Source: Trebouxia sp. TZW2008 (lineage: Eukaryota > Chlorophyta > Trebouxiophyceae > Trebouxiales > Trebouxiaceae). From it: DNA of 64,000 nucleotides. The position numbers were made by a program, and so were the translations under genes. Below are positions 47,248 through 64,000 of this stretch, piece by piece. The notes under the pieces were generated by a model. It ran no database searches and was not told the DNA's origin. It saw only the letters and a program-made list of their open reading frames with translations. Every line of letters starts with the position of its first letter. The first letter of the stretch is position 1. The DNA lies in contig BDIU01000204.1 of assembly GCA_002118135.1 (NCBI GenBank), forward strand, positions 201,986 to 265,985, in the 5' to 3' direction.

Positions 47248-50200
47248 ATGGCTCTGCGAACGCTGGCAGGCAGATGGCGCGTTGGAGCAGGCATTGCGGC
47301 AGCCATCGCCGCGGGAGGTGGTGTCGCATATTGTGAAGATCCCAGTAAGGGTGTCGGCTTTGACCCCGAAGCACTCGAGCGCGGTGCCAAGGCCCTGCGC
47401 GAAATCAACAAAAGCCCTTATGCAAAAAAGGTTGGCATCGCCAGCGTGTGACGTTGACGCGCCTATGCACGCCGGCAGAGTTGATGCTCCAGCAGCTTCC
47501 CTGCATACCCTGCATGTGCACTGCTGCTTGCTGCAGGTGTTTGAGCTGACTCGCGAGCAAGAGCGCACAAAGCAAGCGGATGCAAACAAAGAAAAGGCTC
47601 AGTACGAAGCTTATGCAGAGCAGGAGAGGAAGGTGAGCTACTGCATTGTTGCAGCAGTGCGAGCGAACTTGCAGAAGAGAAATCAATCGATGAAGCTCAA
47701 TGCTGTTGTGTGACATGGTTGGCATTTGAATTGTTGCTCTTTCCGACTGTACTTGTCTGCACATGTGAACATTGTCCATAGTACAGGAAACTGAAAAAAC
47801 CAGATGGGAGGAGCAACGCAAGACCATGCAGCAAGATGCTCAAAACAAGGCACAGATGGCTCAGTACGAGGATGAACTAGCCAGGAAGCGTGCTCGATCA
47901 GAGCATGAATTGAACAGGGAGCGCAACAAAGAACTGGTGCTGCTGCAAGAGCAGTCTGTCAGAAATCAAGAGGCAGAAAAACGCAGGGTTCAAGAGCAGA
48001 TTGAGGCAGAAAGGCGTGCTACTGAAAAGTACAGAGTATGTCTCACAAGGTCTCATGCACACTGTTGTCGTTTCTTGCCCTGGCAGCAGACCCAACATTG
48101 TATGTGAGCCATATTGTTTGCGTTTTGTTGCAATCTGTTGTTGCCCATTGCTTTTCTTGCCCATTTGATGTCTTGCTAATTTCATTTGTTGCCCATTTTC
48201 GCAATGGGCAACAACATGTAAGCTGTGCCCACTCAGTAGCATGCACACACTGCCAGAAATAGAATGTCAAGCTGTGCTACATGATGCATAGCATCCTGTT
48301 TCAATGGATCGACGCACTGGTCAAAAATTGCATGAACAGCTGTGCGTGCTGTCTGACAGTGACAGACTCCTACCATACAACACCTAGCAACATATAGCAT
48401 CCCCAGCTGGGCATGACAGCTTGTGCCAATGTAAATCACCTGCACCTCGCCCTTGTTTGGCCGTAAATTGGTCAAACCTATGTTCCTGCAGCCTTTGCCA
48501 CCTTAGTTCCAATTTTGTACTGCATTGGCCTTTGGCAGACAAGCGTTTACAAGGCCCTCATGTTTCATGCACAGTTTCAATGGTCTCAGGATAGCACAGG
48601 ACCGATGGTTGGAGACAATTGCTCCAGTATGTACCTGGCAGGACCTGTCTAGCATATATGTTTAGAATGAATGAATGGATGAATGAGAAACTGTCTTTAG
48701 AATGAATGAATGGATGAGGAATTGGCCTTTTGGCTTGGCCTTCAGGTCTGTGCAAATAGCACTGGATCCAAATTTTGTTCAGCATCTCGGCAGGACTGCC
48801 TGTTGACTGGACCTGGTAGGTCCGTGCAACAAGCATTCGACACACTGTATGAACAGGGCTGCTTGTTGTCCAGGCGAATCTTGAGAAGGAGATTGAAAGA
48901 GAAAGGGCCTTAGCAGAAGCAGAGGGCAGGATAAAAGAGAACAGAGCAAATGAGGATGTCAATCGCAGAGCCATGCAGCTTAGACTAGAAGAGGAGCGCA
49001 AGAAACTAGTTGCGGCCATCAACACCACATTCAGCAATGTGGGCGCTGGCACAGTCGCTTTGTTGACTGACAAGGAGAGATTGACGACAGCTCTAGCTGG
49101 GTTGACTGTCTTGGCACTTGGTGTGTACTCTGCCAGAGAAGGTACCAGAGTTGCTGGTCAAGTCTTCAGCAGGTGAGCAGTGAAGATTTCATACTCTCTG
49201 TTGAGCAAGTGATGCTTTCACATATCGCATAGTATGTATTGGCACAATCCACAAGTTGTGCCTCAGTGATGCGCACTCGCAGTATTGTGCCTTGCGTATT
49301 CAATGCAAGGTATGGCCTTGCACTGCAGGTGAACCATACATCCAGAACACTCTCACCTTGCATGATGGCCTCTCAATCTCTGCTGTCTCTGTTTCTCTGT
49401 ATACAATTGTTTCAAAAGTGTTTCACGTCTTTCTGGGGATTGTTCAGTCTCCTATGTATCTAGCCCTGGGTCTGCCTCATCAAAGTCAGCCTGTGGTCTT
49501 GTGCTCATACGCTGCATAGTCTTTGGCATGGCTTCCTACATCAACACTGTGTCTCAATCAAGGCGGTCTGCGCTGCACACTTTGTCCTTGGACTCACTTG
49601 ATGGTTACACCATCACACATCCAGCCGCTGTCTCTTACAGAGGCAACTTTGGTTGCTGTCATCATAGTACAGTAAATTCTCTTTGTAACGAATGCTTTGG
49701 TTACCAAGAAACTTGTCCTTACACCGAATTGTCCTTAACCTATCGGCTCATCTAAAGTTTGGAACGATTAGTGCAGTTGTTGAACGGAACATCCCACATT
49801 TGAAGATTATCTGGGAATGGCCGCAAGAGAGACCATTGCAGTCAGTATGCAGTGATTGGTCACCAAAGGCCTTGTCCTTACCTCGAGATTGTCCTTACAT
49901 CGAGTGTCCTTACAAAGAGAGTTTACTGTACACAGCATACCTTATGCCAATGCATTGACAGTGCCACACCTTACAGATGCCTAGGCGCTCTTGAGCTCAT
50001 GTGTGACAACAGCAACCTTGTTGACTTCAATGCACCTGACACGCAGTGGACCTTGTGCCAAATTTGTTGACTCTACCTGGTTTCACAGGTGACTAGGCAC
50101 ACTCAAGTTGGTGCATGACACATCCCGCCGCTGGTTTTGGCGATACTATCTGACTGATCAGACTCAATCATTCATAATATTTACGTAAGGGATTGACCCT

Positions 50201-53200
50201 GCCTCACAGGTGGCTAGGCACTCCTCAGTTGGTGCAAGACACCCCCTGCTGCTGCTTCTGGCAGAAGCAAATTGTAGAGTCCCTTTGGGTCAGCTTGATG
50301 TGCAGTGAACAATGCCTTAGTAGGTGCTGGGCTGATGTCACAGGTGGCTGGGGACCCCCAAATTGGTGCGTGACACATCCCGCCGCTGGTTCTGGCAGAG
50401 GCGTTTGGCCTCAGCCAGCAAGTCCAGTGAGCAAGTCAAGAAGGACTTCAGCGACATTGTGCTACCAGGGCAGATGCATGACCATGTTAGGGCTTTGGCA
50501 GCTGTCACCTCCAACACTAAGAGCCATGGAGCTCCTTTCAGACATATGCTCTTCTATGGGTAGGCTGCAGCCACAGCCTTCACATAGTGCTGCATTGCAA
50601 TTAATAGGACTTGTGTAAAAGTGTGCTGCTGGGGCAGATACATGAACATGTGAGGGCTTTGGCATCTGGACCTCAAACACCGAAAGCCATGGAGCTCCCT
50701 TCAGAAAGAGGCTGTTCTATGGGTAGGCTCCGCAAGGGCATGCATACCCTTGACGTAGTGCTGCATTGCAATCAACAGGACTTGCGTGAAAGTGTGCTGC
50801 TTGGGCAGATACGTGACAACGTGCAGGCTGTGGCAGCTGTCACTTCCAACACCAAGAGTCATGGAGCTCCCTTCAGACATATGCTCTTCTATGGGTAGGC
50901 TATAGACTCTACACGAGCATGCACATCCTGACATGGTGATGTGTAGCGGTTGAACAATGGCCAGGCTTGATGTGCTTGTCTCTGCTCACAAGTGTCTTGC
51001 CCACTTGTTTGCTGTATGAGTGGGCTGCAGCCTTTGTAGGGGCAGGCATGCTCTGACATCAACATGCAGCATAGTCGATGACGTGCCCTAATGCAGCACA
51101 AGGTGACCATCTGCACAGCATCACTGCAATTGTAATCATGACCATGACTACGATGGCGCTGCAGGCCACCAGGAACTGGCAAGACGGCGGCAGCAAAGCG
51201 CCTGGCCAAGACATCTGGGCTGGACTATGCCATCATGAGTGGGGCTGACGCAACAAATTTGGGGGAGAAGGGGGTCCCATCACCGTCATCATTATCAGTA
51301 TCAGCATTGTTGTTACCATGATCAACATCACTGTTACTATGGTGCTGCAGGCCACCAGGAACAGGCAAAACCATGGCAGCCAAGCGCCTGGCCAAAACCT
51401 CTGGTCTGGATTACGCCATCATGAGTGGGGGTGATGTGGCACCCCTGGGGGGTCAGGCCGTCACCCAGCTGCATGATATGTTTGACTGGGCAGAGCGCAG
51501 CCGAAGAGGCCTGCTGCTGTTCATTGATGAAGCAGACGCTTTTTTGAGTCAAAGAGGCCAGCAACAAATGAGCGAGGTAAGATAGCTCAAAGGGCTGAGG
51601 CCCCATAAAACTGATTTTGACTGGTGCTGCTACAGAGGTCACTTTGATTCAAGGAGGCTCTTTGTACAGTGTAGACAATCACAGCATTGAGGCAAATGCT
51701 GATGAGCTGCCTGTAGCCACTTGACACGCTCCGCAATGTGTCAACCCCTGATGAGCTACATTTTGCTCCACAATGTGGACTGTAAAGTTGATCGATTGCA
51801 TATGGCTGTGCAACACTACCTGTGCTCATTGCCGTATGCAAGCTTTGAGTGTTTACGCATGTGACACATGTGGGCAGTGTGGTTTGGCTGATCTGCTGTG
51901 CAGAGGTCCAGCCAGGTTTTGCAATGCGAGTTAGAACTAATCTGTGCTGCGCGTTGCTGCACAGACTGCTTCTGAGTTGCCTTGTAAGTTTAGCAGCAGC
52001 TGGGCAAAGTCAGCAGAGCTAGTCTTGTCTTGCTTGTTTTGCACAGCTGGGGTGTGCAAGCACAAACGCTGGTAAAATTAGAATCATATCAGTTTGTCTG
52101 CTGTTGTGCCTGTGGAAGCTCAGGCGTTGTTGGGTTCCCAGCTCAAGATAGATCACTCATATGCAAGCTGATAGCGAGATCATTTGCCTTCGTGTCTGCA
52201 AATTCAGGTAGGTTACAGATGCTATTTTCACAAAGCTTGTTGCTGTGTAGCAGGTAATAGCTGCCGTCAGACTTCTGTATGGGCATAGGTGCTAGTTAGA
52301 TGGCGTGTGATGCTGTCGTCAGTCCTGCAGGCCCAGGCTCTCTACATAGGCCTGATGTCAAAGGTGCACATTGCTGCTAGCAACAATCCACAAATTGCTT
52401 AGATTTTGCTGCCAAACCATACTGGTCTCTGACAATCTCAAGGCAATATGTTGAGACTGCCTGTGTTTGTACTGCCATGGGGTTGCCAGGTGCAACATCA
52501 TTTGTCAGAAGTTCTGGACTCTTTGTTGAATGCCGTTGCCAACAATGTTTGTCAGACTCACCACCGTTCATTGCTACTGCGCAGCACAATCTTTGCTGAA
52601 GGTTTTGTGTGTTAGTGCAGCACTGCCAAATGCCTGACAATGGACTCATGTTGCGGAGGTTTGTGCAGTACAGACTGTCAGTTTCAAAGCAGAGTGCTTA
52701 TGACCTTTGTTTGGATTGCAGGGTTTGAGAGGAGCACTTAATGCAGTGCTCTTCAGGACAGGAGACCAGTCACGGGACTTTGCTGTGGTGCTAGCCACAA
52801 ACCGGCCAGGCGACCTAGACAATGCCATATTAGACAGAATGGATGAAGCTTTGGAGTTTGCTTTGCCAGGACAGGCAGAGAGGCAGCAGATTATTTCTCT
52901 GTACCTGGATCAGTATGTTGTCAAGGCTGGCACTGCAGAGGGAGGGGCTGGGGCTGCTAGCAGCCAGAGCATTTGGCAGCGATTCTCGGTGGGCTCTTTG
53001 TCTTCGATTTTGCATGGTTCCAACTTTATGCAATCATTTCATTTTCAGACTGCTTTTCGTTATCATTGTTGATACCTTCATACTTGCTGCATTGCTCGCT
53101 GTTTTGCACACACAGCATTGCAAATAACTATTCAACATGAGCATGGAGAGCATGCTGTCTGCAAAGCCGCCTGTGCAATGTTTGAAAGCATCAGGCATTA

Positions 53201-53872
53201 GTTGGCTCTGGGGTCTTGCATTGATCTGCTTGTCCTGCAGACATGTTGGTAGTATCGTCTCATGTTGTGTGTCACTGGCCGTGTCAGGCAGCATGCATAC
53301 ATGCTTTCTTTGACAGAGAGGCATTAGCTGAGCTGTGGCCAATGCTTGATCTGTAGGCGTCTGCAGCAACAGCTCTCATGAGTGTTTTCAAATTCTGCCT
53401 ATTCAGCAAAAGACATCTGTAGCTTGAACTAAGCTCGCCGTTTGTGTGATGCGAAGTCGCAGCTTCAGTTCAGGTCCAACATCTCTCCAGCCATGCTTTG
53501 AAAGCCCAAAAATCAATCGCAAATGGGATTTGATGGACAAAAAGCCCTTTTGAAAGCACCTCAAATAAATGTACATTATGCTTGACATGCTGTTTCTTGA
53601 GAGTGCAGGCTTTGACGAGGGGCCGCAGCGCCAGCCCAGATCAGATACAAGTGGAGACCATCTCGCCAGCCATGCTTCAAGAGGCAGCCCAAAAGACAGC
53701 CGGTTTCTCAGGGCGTGAGTTGGCCAAATTGATGGCCAGTATGCAGGCAGCAGTGTACGGCAGTGCGCAGCCTGTGCTGACGCATGAGATGTGGCACCGG
53801 GTGCTCAACATGAAAGTACGGGAGCATGCACAGCGGCAGGCCTTCCTTGCAGGTCAGCATAACATTGCCTGA
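47248..53872 (+). CDS. ATAD3: ATAD3, mitochondrial AAA+ ATPase
   Basis: ATAD3 is an inner-membrane AAA+ protein that organises mitochondrial nucleoids and membrane contacts. Eight exons join in phase: 47248-47430, 47537-47632, 47787-48035, 48874-49172, 50344-50559, 51351-51576, 52722-52988 and 53609-53872 (1800 nt, 599 residues, the normal size). Order of domains: N-terminal helix, long charged coiled coil (residues about 60-215), membrane segment [17 protein letters not shown] (about 190-205), [10 protein letters not shown] linker, Walker [28 protein letters not shown], Walker [12 protein letters not shown], sensor/arginine region [18 protein letters not shown], and [12 protein letters not shown]. 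Introns hold decayed copies of three exons. The stop falls in the first unit of a minisatellite, so the last few residues may differ in the real transcript. Confidence 0.93.
48655..48720 (+). repeat. GAAT-type tandem repeat in an ATAD3 intron
   Basis: Two copies of a roughly 36-bp unit containing TTTAGAATGAATGAATGGAT, itself built of GAAT/GGAT tetramers. Confidence 0.75.
49670..49928. mobile_element. Probable pogo/Tigger-like (Tc1/mariner superfamily) MITE
   Basis: The element starts CAGTAAATTCTCTTTGTAA and ends with the near-perfect inverted copy (TTACAAAGAGAGTTTACTG), flanked on both sides by TA, the target-site duplication of this superfamily. The CAGTNNA...CTTTGTAACGA terminus resembles Tigger/pogo ends. 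Internal sequence repeats a GTCCTTAC-containing motif in both halves (near 49712, 49729, 49873, 49890 and 49906). It is 259 bp and has no transposase ORF, so it is non-autonomous. It lies in an ATAD3 intron. Confidence 0.75.
50085..50275 (+). repeat. Two extra copies of the ATAD3 [14 protein letters not shown] exon start
   Basis: Upstream of the used exon (50344) lie copies starting at about 50091 and 50212, each with a CAG acceptor. The first runs straight into TGA when joined in phase to the preceding exon. The second is open and reads [19 protein letters not shown], but has lost the conserved Arg residues of LVRDTSRR. The third, at 50344, is the intact one. Confidence 0.85.
50590..50900 (+). 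repeat. Two extra copies of the ATAD3 exon segment ending [10 protein letters not shown]
   Basis: Downstream of the used exon (to 50559) are copies at about 50607-50725 and 50779-50900 with the same acceptor-like AG/GACTTG and the same TATGGG/TAGGCT donor. The second is fully open ([20 protein letters not shown] and [10 protein letters not shown]). The first has an indel that destroys the reading frame after VRALAS. Confidence 0.85.
51155..51260 (+). repeat. Truncated copy of the ATAD3 Walker A exon
   Basis: A copy at 51163-51247 with its own CAG acceptor encodes [20 protein letters not shown] and DYAIMSGAD, then diverges and never reaches the Walker B segment. The complete exon follows at 51351. 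The copy could be spliced in phase at its 5' end but not continue. Confidence 0.85.
51275..51342. repeat. Low-complexity ATC/GTT tract in an ATAD3 intron
   Basis: About 68 bp of ATCATT, GTATCA, GTTGTT-type triplets between the truncated and complete Walker A exons, similar in style to 45745-45885. Confidence 0.6.
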
Positions 53873-54500
53873 GTCAGCAACACTTCTACAGGGTCAGCAT
53901 CACATTGTCTGAGTCAGCAACACCTCTATGGGGTCAGCATATTATTGCCTGAGTCAGCAACACCTCCACAAGGTCAGCATGACATTGCCTCAGTCAGCAA
54001 CATCTCCTCAGGGTCAATATACCAGCGTGTAAGCTTGTCCCGAGGAATACACAGAGTTAGGCAAGAAGGAGAGTCCAGACACATAGCCCAGTCTCAGCAG
54101 CATTTCTGCAGGGTCAGCACACTGTTGTGTGAGTCATTGGCAGTATCAGAGGATCAGCGCATTGTCTTGATCAGCGCCATTGTTGAAGAGTTGCACCGCA
54201 TTGCATGAGTCAGCAGCATCTTGGGAGGGTCGATATGCCACTTTGTAAAGTCAGCAGCTCCAGAAGATCAGCGTATCACTTTTTGAGTCAGCAGCATCTT
54301 TGGAGGGTCAGTACACCACTGTCTGAGTAGGCAGCAATATCACAGCGCCAACGCACAGCAGCATCGTCGGAGGTTCAGTACACCACTGTTTGAGTCAGCA
54401 GCAATATTACAGGGTCAATGCATTGTCTGAGTCAGCAGCATTTCTGCAGGGTTAGCATATCATTGTCTCAGTCAGCAGCATTTCTGCAGAAATGGCACAC
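53852..54500 (+). repeat. 40-bp minisatellite at the 3' end of ATAD3
   Basis: Four consecutive 40-bp units beginning GGTCAGCAT and containing TTGCCTGAGTCAGCAACAC run in exact register from 53852 to about 54011. Degenerate units continue to about 54500. The first unit is read as the last residues of ATAD3 (QHNIA then stop). Confidence 0.85.
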
Positions 54501-55539
54501 CGTTGTTTGTGCCAGCAGCACACTAGCACACTGCAGCATTTCTCTATAGCCAGCATGCTGTTGTGGAAGTCAGCAGCCACATTGCAAAATGGAAAATTGC
54601 CCTCCTTGGCAGTAGGTGTCAGGGGCCTTTCTGACGACCCTCTAAAATCTTGTAGTTTCCAGCCCACTGGATGTTATCAGGGATGAACCAACTGGCAACT
54701 TAGCTGGGGGCTGGCGCTGCTGGACATATTTGCACCAGTTGACCTCAGTCAACAGCAAGCAGCGTCCAACAATGGTTGACCACAACAGTTCTGACGGGCT
54801 GACAAGCTGTGGCGGCTGTAGCTTTGCATGAAACTGCTTCCCGCCTGACTGGGACATGTCACAAATGAATCCATTGCAGCTTGAACCTAATGCTTCGCAT
54901 TTGTAGCTGAAATTTTCGCAGGTGCTGTCTTTGCTGGTCGCAAGCACGTGTTTACCTTTTGCAGTGCCAGCAATGAGTATTGCTTCATAGGGCCCCTGAC
55001 AACTGGTTGTAGTAGGCCGTCTTCTGGCAGCAGACCTGTTTTTACTTTGCTGCAAAGGACAAAATGAAGAACAGCATGCTTTGTGTGTGTCAAGTTGCGA
55101 TCTGATATGTCATCAGGTGAGTCAACCCAACGTTTGTATCTTTTGAGATCAAGCCCAAGTGTGCGCTGCTGACTGACACCTGATCACATGCACAGCAGCT
55201 TCCGCAAAAGATTAGCTTATTGTGCGCTTTCTTCCAGCCTGGCAGGCCACTTTTGACAAGCTGACCGCGCTAGACTTTGCTCCTCTGAAAACATTGTCAT
55301 GCATGTAAATTGCGCTAGCAAGCAAGACTGTTTGTTGCACTTAAACGGTTTGCGGATCAAAGCATGCAGTATACCATCATGATGACAATGTAACCTGTCG
55401 TAAAATGTGGCAACAGTTGCGCAGGCTCTGTGCTGCAGCACTTTACGGCCAAAGCTTGAGCATTGAAGCCTGCACAAGCTCGATCACATGCTGCATTGAG
55501 TATAAACAATGCAGCAGTCAGCGACCCCATATGTCAAGA
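53873..55539. other. Convergent region between ATAD3 and SelO
   Basis: About 1.67 kb. The left 630 bp is the minisatellite. From 54642 to 55055 the minus strand is open for 137 codons but has no ATG near its start, no visible splice partner and no recognised domain; it could be a repeat remnant. The rest shows nothing recognisable. Confidence 0.45.
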
Positions 55540-61754
<6,215 letters not shown>

Positions 61755-62349
61755 CGAAGCAACAGACGCTTGAAGGATGTTGATTGCACGCTTCAGTGTA
61801 GGTACGATACGAAATGCTCAGTTCCGTTCACGCGCCAAAGCGCTTTCGGAACGCAGTACAGGAGCTTCCGTGCTGTTGACTGTGGCTCCGACACCACTGC
61901 TAGTCATGACGTAAGCCAGCCCTGAAAGTTTCATGGCAACGCGCAACGCAATGGTAAAATTATTCTCTCTCTCTCTCTTGCACAACCAGAACGAGCACGT
62001 GGTTGCTCCAAGAGCCCCGCTCGTCGAACAACTGATTTGCTTTCGTTCAATACGCTTTCGTCGTCCAGCTAGAACGAGCGTACTGTTGTTCTTTCTCCCA
62101 GAGCGCTGTGTGTAGCAAATGGTACAAACAAGCAGCGGTGCTTTTCTCTCCCAGGCCTGTCGCACGTCCTGCTTCGAAATATGCAGGTGAGCGAAGCTAA
62201 CCAGCCTTGTAGTTTGCATGCTGTCACGATGCGCACAATGGACGTCTGTATTGCGGAGTCACGTCAGCAGCTGCCAACTATGCAGTGAAAGTGCGTTTTG
62301 TTGTTGCACTGTGCTACTTCTATGTCTGCTTGCTTGCACAATGAACAAT
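61755..62349. promoter_or_regulatory. Divergent region upstream of SelO
   Basis: About 600 bp upstream of the SelO ATG. It includes a (CT)n run at 61966-61979 and should carry the SelO promoter and the start of the plus-strand gene. A plus-strand ATG at 62119 followed by an AG/GTGAGC donor could be a first exon, but its phase does not fit what follows. Confidence 0.4.
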
Positions 62350-63819
62350 CTATTACAGGGCGTCAAATACGGTCTGCTGCAGAGGTCCAAGGCAGCTTAC
62401 AAGCCTTGCAAGGGGTTGACACTGTGTTCACAGTAGCAGAGCCGGCTAGCCAAATTTTTGAAGAGTCCACTGTACTTCACGTGGGTACACACTGTGCACA
62501 GCTTTGGTAGCGCCACTGCACACAACATGTGCACACGACCCTTTTGCAACTTCTTCCTTCCCTTTGCAGGACTGACCACAACATGGCTGAATGGCTGACA
62601 CTGCTGGACCAGCTTGAGATCCCAGACGGAGCTGTGACAGGGCTCAGTGCTTCAGATAAGCCAGTCTTGAAGGGCAGGTTGCTGCAGCTACCAGCAGCAG
62701 ACAGGCCACTTTTCTTTGATGGTTCTCCTTTAGAGGTTTTGAAAACATTGCGCACCCTTCTACCTGACACTCCATCAGGTCAGGCTCAACTTTTGCTTCA
62801 TCATGAGCATCAACTTGCATGTTCAAGACAGCAGGAACCAGGGCATGGCCTGTCTATTGTTGAGCACACCCCAATACGTGGCGATGCACTGTGGTCTCCC
62901 AGCCTCCATAGGGTTGTGTGCTCAACAGCTCCATCTGTGTGTGTTCTACATTGATTGCAAGAGATTTTCAATATGCTGTTGGCAGCATTCATAAATTGGG
63001 TACTGTCCATAAAATTTTGCTGTACCACTTAAGCACAATTCAACTTGCTTGGACGTGCTGCAGTGATTTGTTTGCTGCAAGTGGCTCAGGTTGGCAACCT
63101 TGTGTACCTTGTACTTCCTAGCATGCATACACTTCTATTTTTTCAGCAAGTCGTCAAGTTGCAATTACAGCCCGCTTTCATTGTTTTCGGGACACTTTAT
63201 CCCACTTTTGACATGGTTGAAAGGCTCTCTGCATATGACCAGGTGAAAGGTGAGTGTTGCCTGGCCAGAGCATGGAATGTCTGTGATTGAGCACACTTTT
63301 ACCTGACATACCATCAGGGCAGGGTCAACTTGTACCGTGGTTTCATGAAACAGCATCTTGCTATACTGCTTTGGCTAGCTTGTACATCTCTTGATGCCTT
63401 GCATTTCACTTTGCTTCGACCTGAGCAGAGTACATGCTCTTTACTGTCAGCTTTCTCATTGGCTGGGCATTGACAAGCTTCTGTGCATGGCACATGGTGG
63501 CATGGTCAGCACATTGCAACTGCCTTTGGTCAAGTCAAAGCGCCACTGCATGCCTGCAGACTCCAAGCTGCCAGACTTTGAAGGGAATTTTAAACAGCTT
63601 CTGAAAAAGTCACGCTACACTCGCCCAAAGCAAGAGATACTTGATGTGATTGTTCGTCAGCTTGCGCCAAGAATGATGGTCTGCAGCCGCCCTGAGCAAG
63701 CTGAAGAACTTTACCATGATGCCACGTTCTTGCCTGGCGCATCAACGGAACATCACATGCTCACGCAACATGGACTGCAGGTCAACGGGCCTTTGTACCC
63801 ACGGTATGAATGCAGCTAA
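62350..63819 (+). CDS. Unresolved plus-strand gene, exon fragments only
   Basis: Several stretches look like exons of one gene: 62360-62480 (AAEVQGSLQALQGVDTVFTV), 62583-62780 starting at an ATG (MAEWLTLLDQLEIPDGAVTG to LRTLLPDTPS before an AG/GTCAGG donor), 63149-63249 (PAFIVFGTLYPTFDMVERLS AYDQVK before AG/GTGAGT) and about 63520-63819 (FKQLLKKSRYTRPKQEILDV, stop at 63817). The chain could not be made to keep phase across all junctions. I do not recognise the family. A duplicated block inside the gene (62758-62795 and 63298-63335) suggests one of the segments is a copy. The gene may continue beyond the window, or stop at 63819. Confidence 0.4.
62755..63345 (+). repeat. Duplicated segment in the unresolved gene
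   Basis: ACCTGACACTCCATCAGGTC at 62762 recurs in diverged form (ACCTGACATACCATCAGGGC) at 63301, both followed by AGG(C/G)TCAACTT. A GAGCACAC block is also shared, so an exon end with its donor has been duplicated about 540 bp apart. Confidence 0.65.
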
Positions 63820-64000
63820 GGAGTGACTTGATGTCATTGCTGCACAAGAGATTGGGAAGTTTGGAAGTGCGCACTTTATCAACGCCTGACATTACGTCGC
63901 AGGCCTCAAGATGGACCATCTAGCTTACTCCAAGCTACTGACCACCAGGGGTGCCCTCGTGTTGTCAAGTTGCTGAGTAGAAGTGTGCCCTTGGACAGTG
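63820..64000. other. Right end of window
   Basis: 181 bp after the last stop codon. A short open stretch near 63900 (CAG then LKMDHLAYSKLLTTRGALV) could be a further exon continuing past the edge. Not decidable here. Confidence 0.3.

Noticed and set aside
46986..47411. Long minus-strand ORF over the start of ATAD3
   Set aside because: Shadow of the ATAD3 first exon and promoter; no family resemblance.
54642..55055. 137-codon open frame on the minus strand between ATAD3 and SelO
   Set aside because: No ATG near the start, no recognised domain and no convincing splice partner; kept only as a note in the intergenic entry.

Overview
This is a stretch of nuclear DNA from a photosynthetic eukaryote, most likely a green alga. 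Nearly every gene is split into short exons joined by GT-AG introns, and the protein set is plant-type. Plastid proteins include a thylakoid-lumen CtpA-like protease, a PsbP-domain protein with a twin-arginine lumen signal, and a chlorophyll dephytylase-like hydrolase. Eukaryotic nuclear machinery includes ORC2, RAD17, PRP38, RNPS1/SR45, the augmin subunit HAUS1 and the WAVE-complex subunit NAP1/NCKAP1. No tRNA, rRNA, CRISPR array or bacterial operon was seen. The lineage below 'green alga' is inference.

Layout, left to right. 1-3972 (-): N-terminal part of FGAM synthase, running off the left edge. 4354-5451 (+): HAUS1. 5771-13700 (-): NAP1/HEM. 14245-18152 (-): CtpA-like protease. 18589-19401 (-): dolichyldiphosphatase. 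19610-22484 (+): endonuclease G-type nuclease. about 23025-25550 (-): unrecognised protein with a GYTG motif. 25857-27573 (+): PsbP-domain protein. 27728-28347 (+): tentative small spliced gene. 28566-32591 (-): RAD17. 33198-34945 (+): ORC2. 35178-36842 (-): PRP38. 37004-39562 (+): CLD1-like hydrolase. 40498-42633 (+): unrecognised protein. 43184-46879 (-): RNPS1/SR45. 47248-53872 (+): ATAD3. 55540-61754 (-): SelO pseudokinase. about 62350-63819 (+): unresolved gene. For twelve genes (HAUS1, DOLPP1, EndoG, PPD, RAD17, ORC2, PRP38, RNPS1, ATAD3, SelO and the unrecognised genes at 27728 and 40498) a full exon chain was traced by eye with reading phase preserved across every junction; coordinates are given in each entry.

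Gene order is mostly divergent or convergent pairs with short intergenic gaps. Close divergent pairs are DOLPP1/EndoG (208 bp), the GYTG gene/PPD (306 bp), RNPS1/ATAD3 (368 bp), FGAMS/HAUS1 (381 bp), RAD17/ORC2 (606 bp) and PRP38/CLD1 (about 160 bp).

The most striking property of the window is repeated local tandem duplication of exons together with their splice sites. It is seen in FGAM synthase (one exon in three copies, another in two), RAD17, ATAD3 (three separate exon sets) and above all SelO (at least six exon sets). Copies range from intact, in-frame and correctly flanked (SelO 56598-56729 and 56783-56934) to frameshifted relics. Introns carry further short tandem repeats, including a 40-bp minisatellite whose first unit forms the end of the ATAD3 coding sequence, and one probable pogo/Tigger-like MITE (49670-49928).
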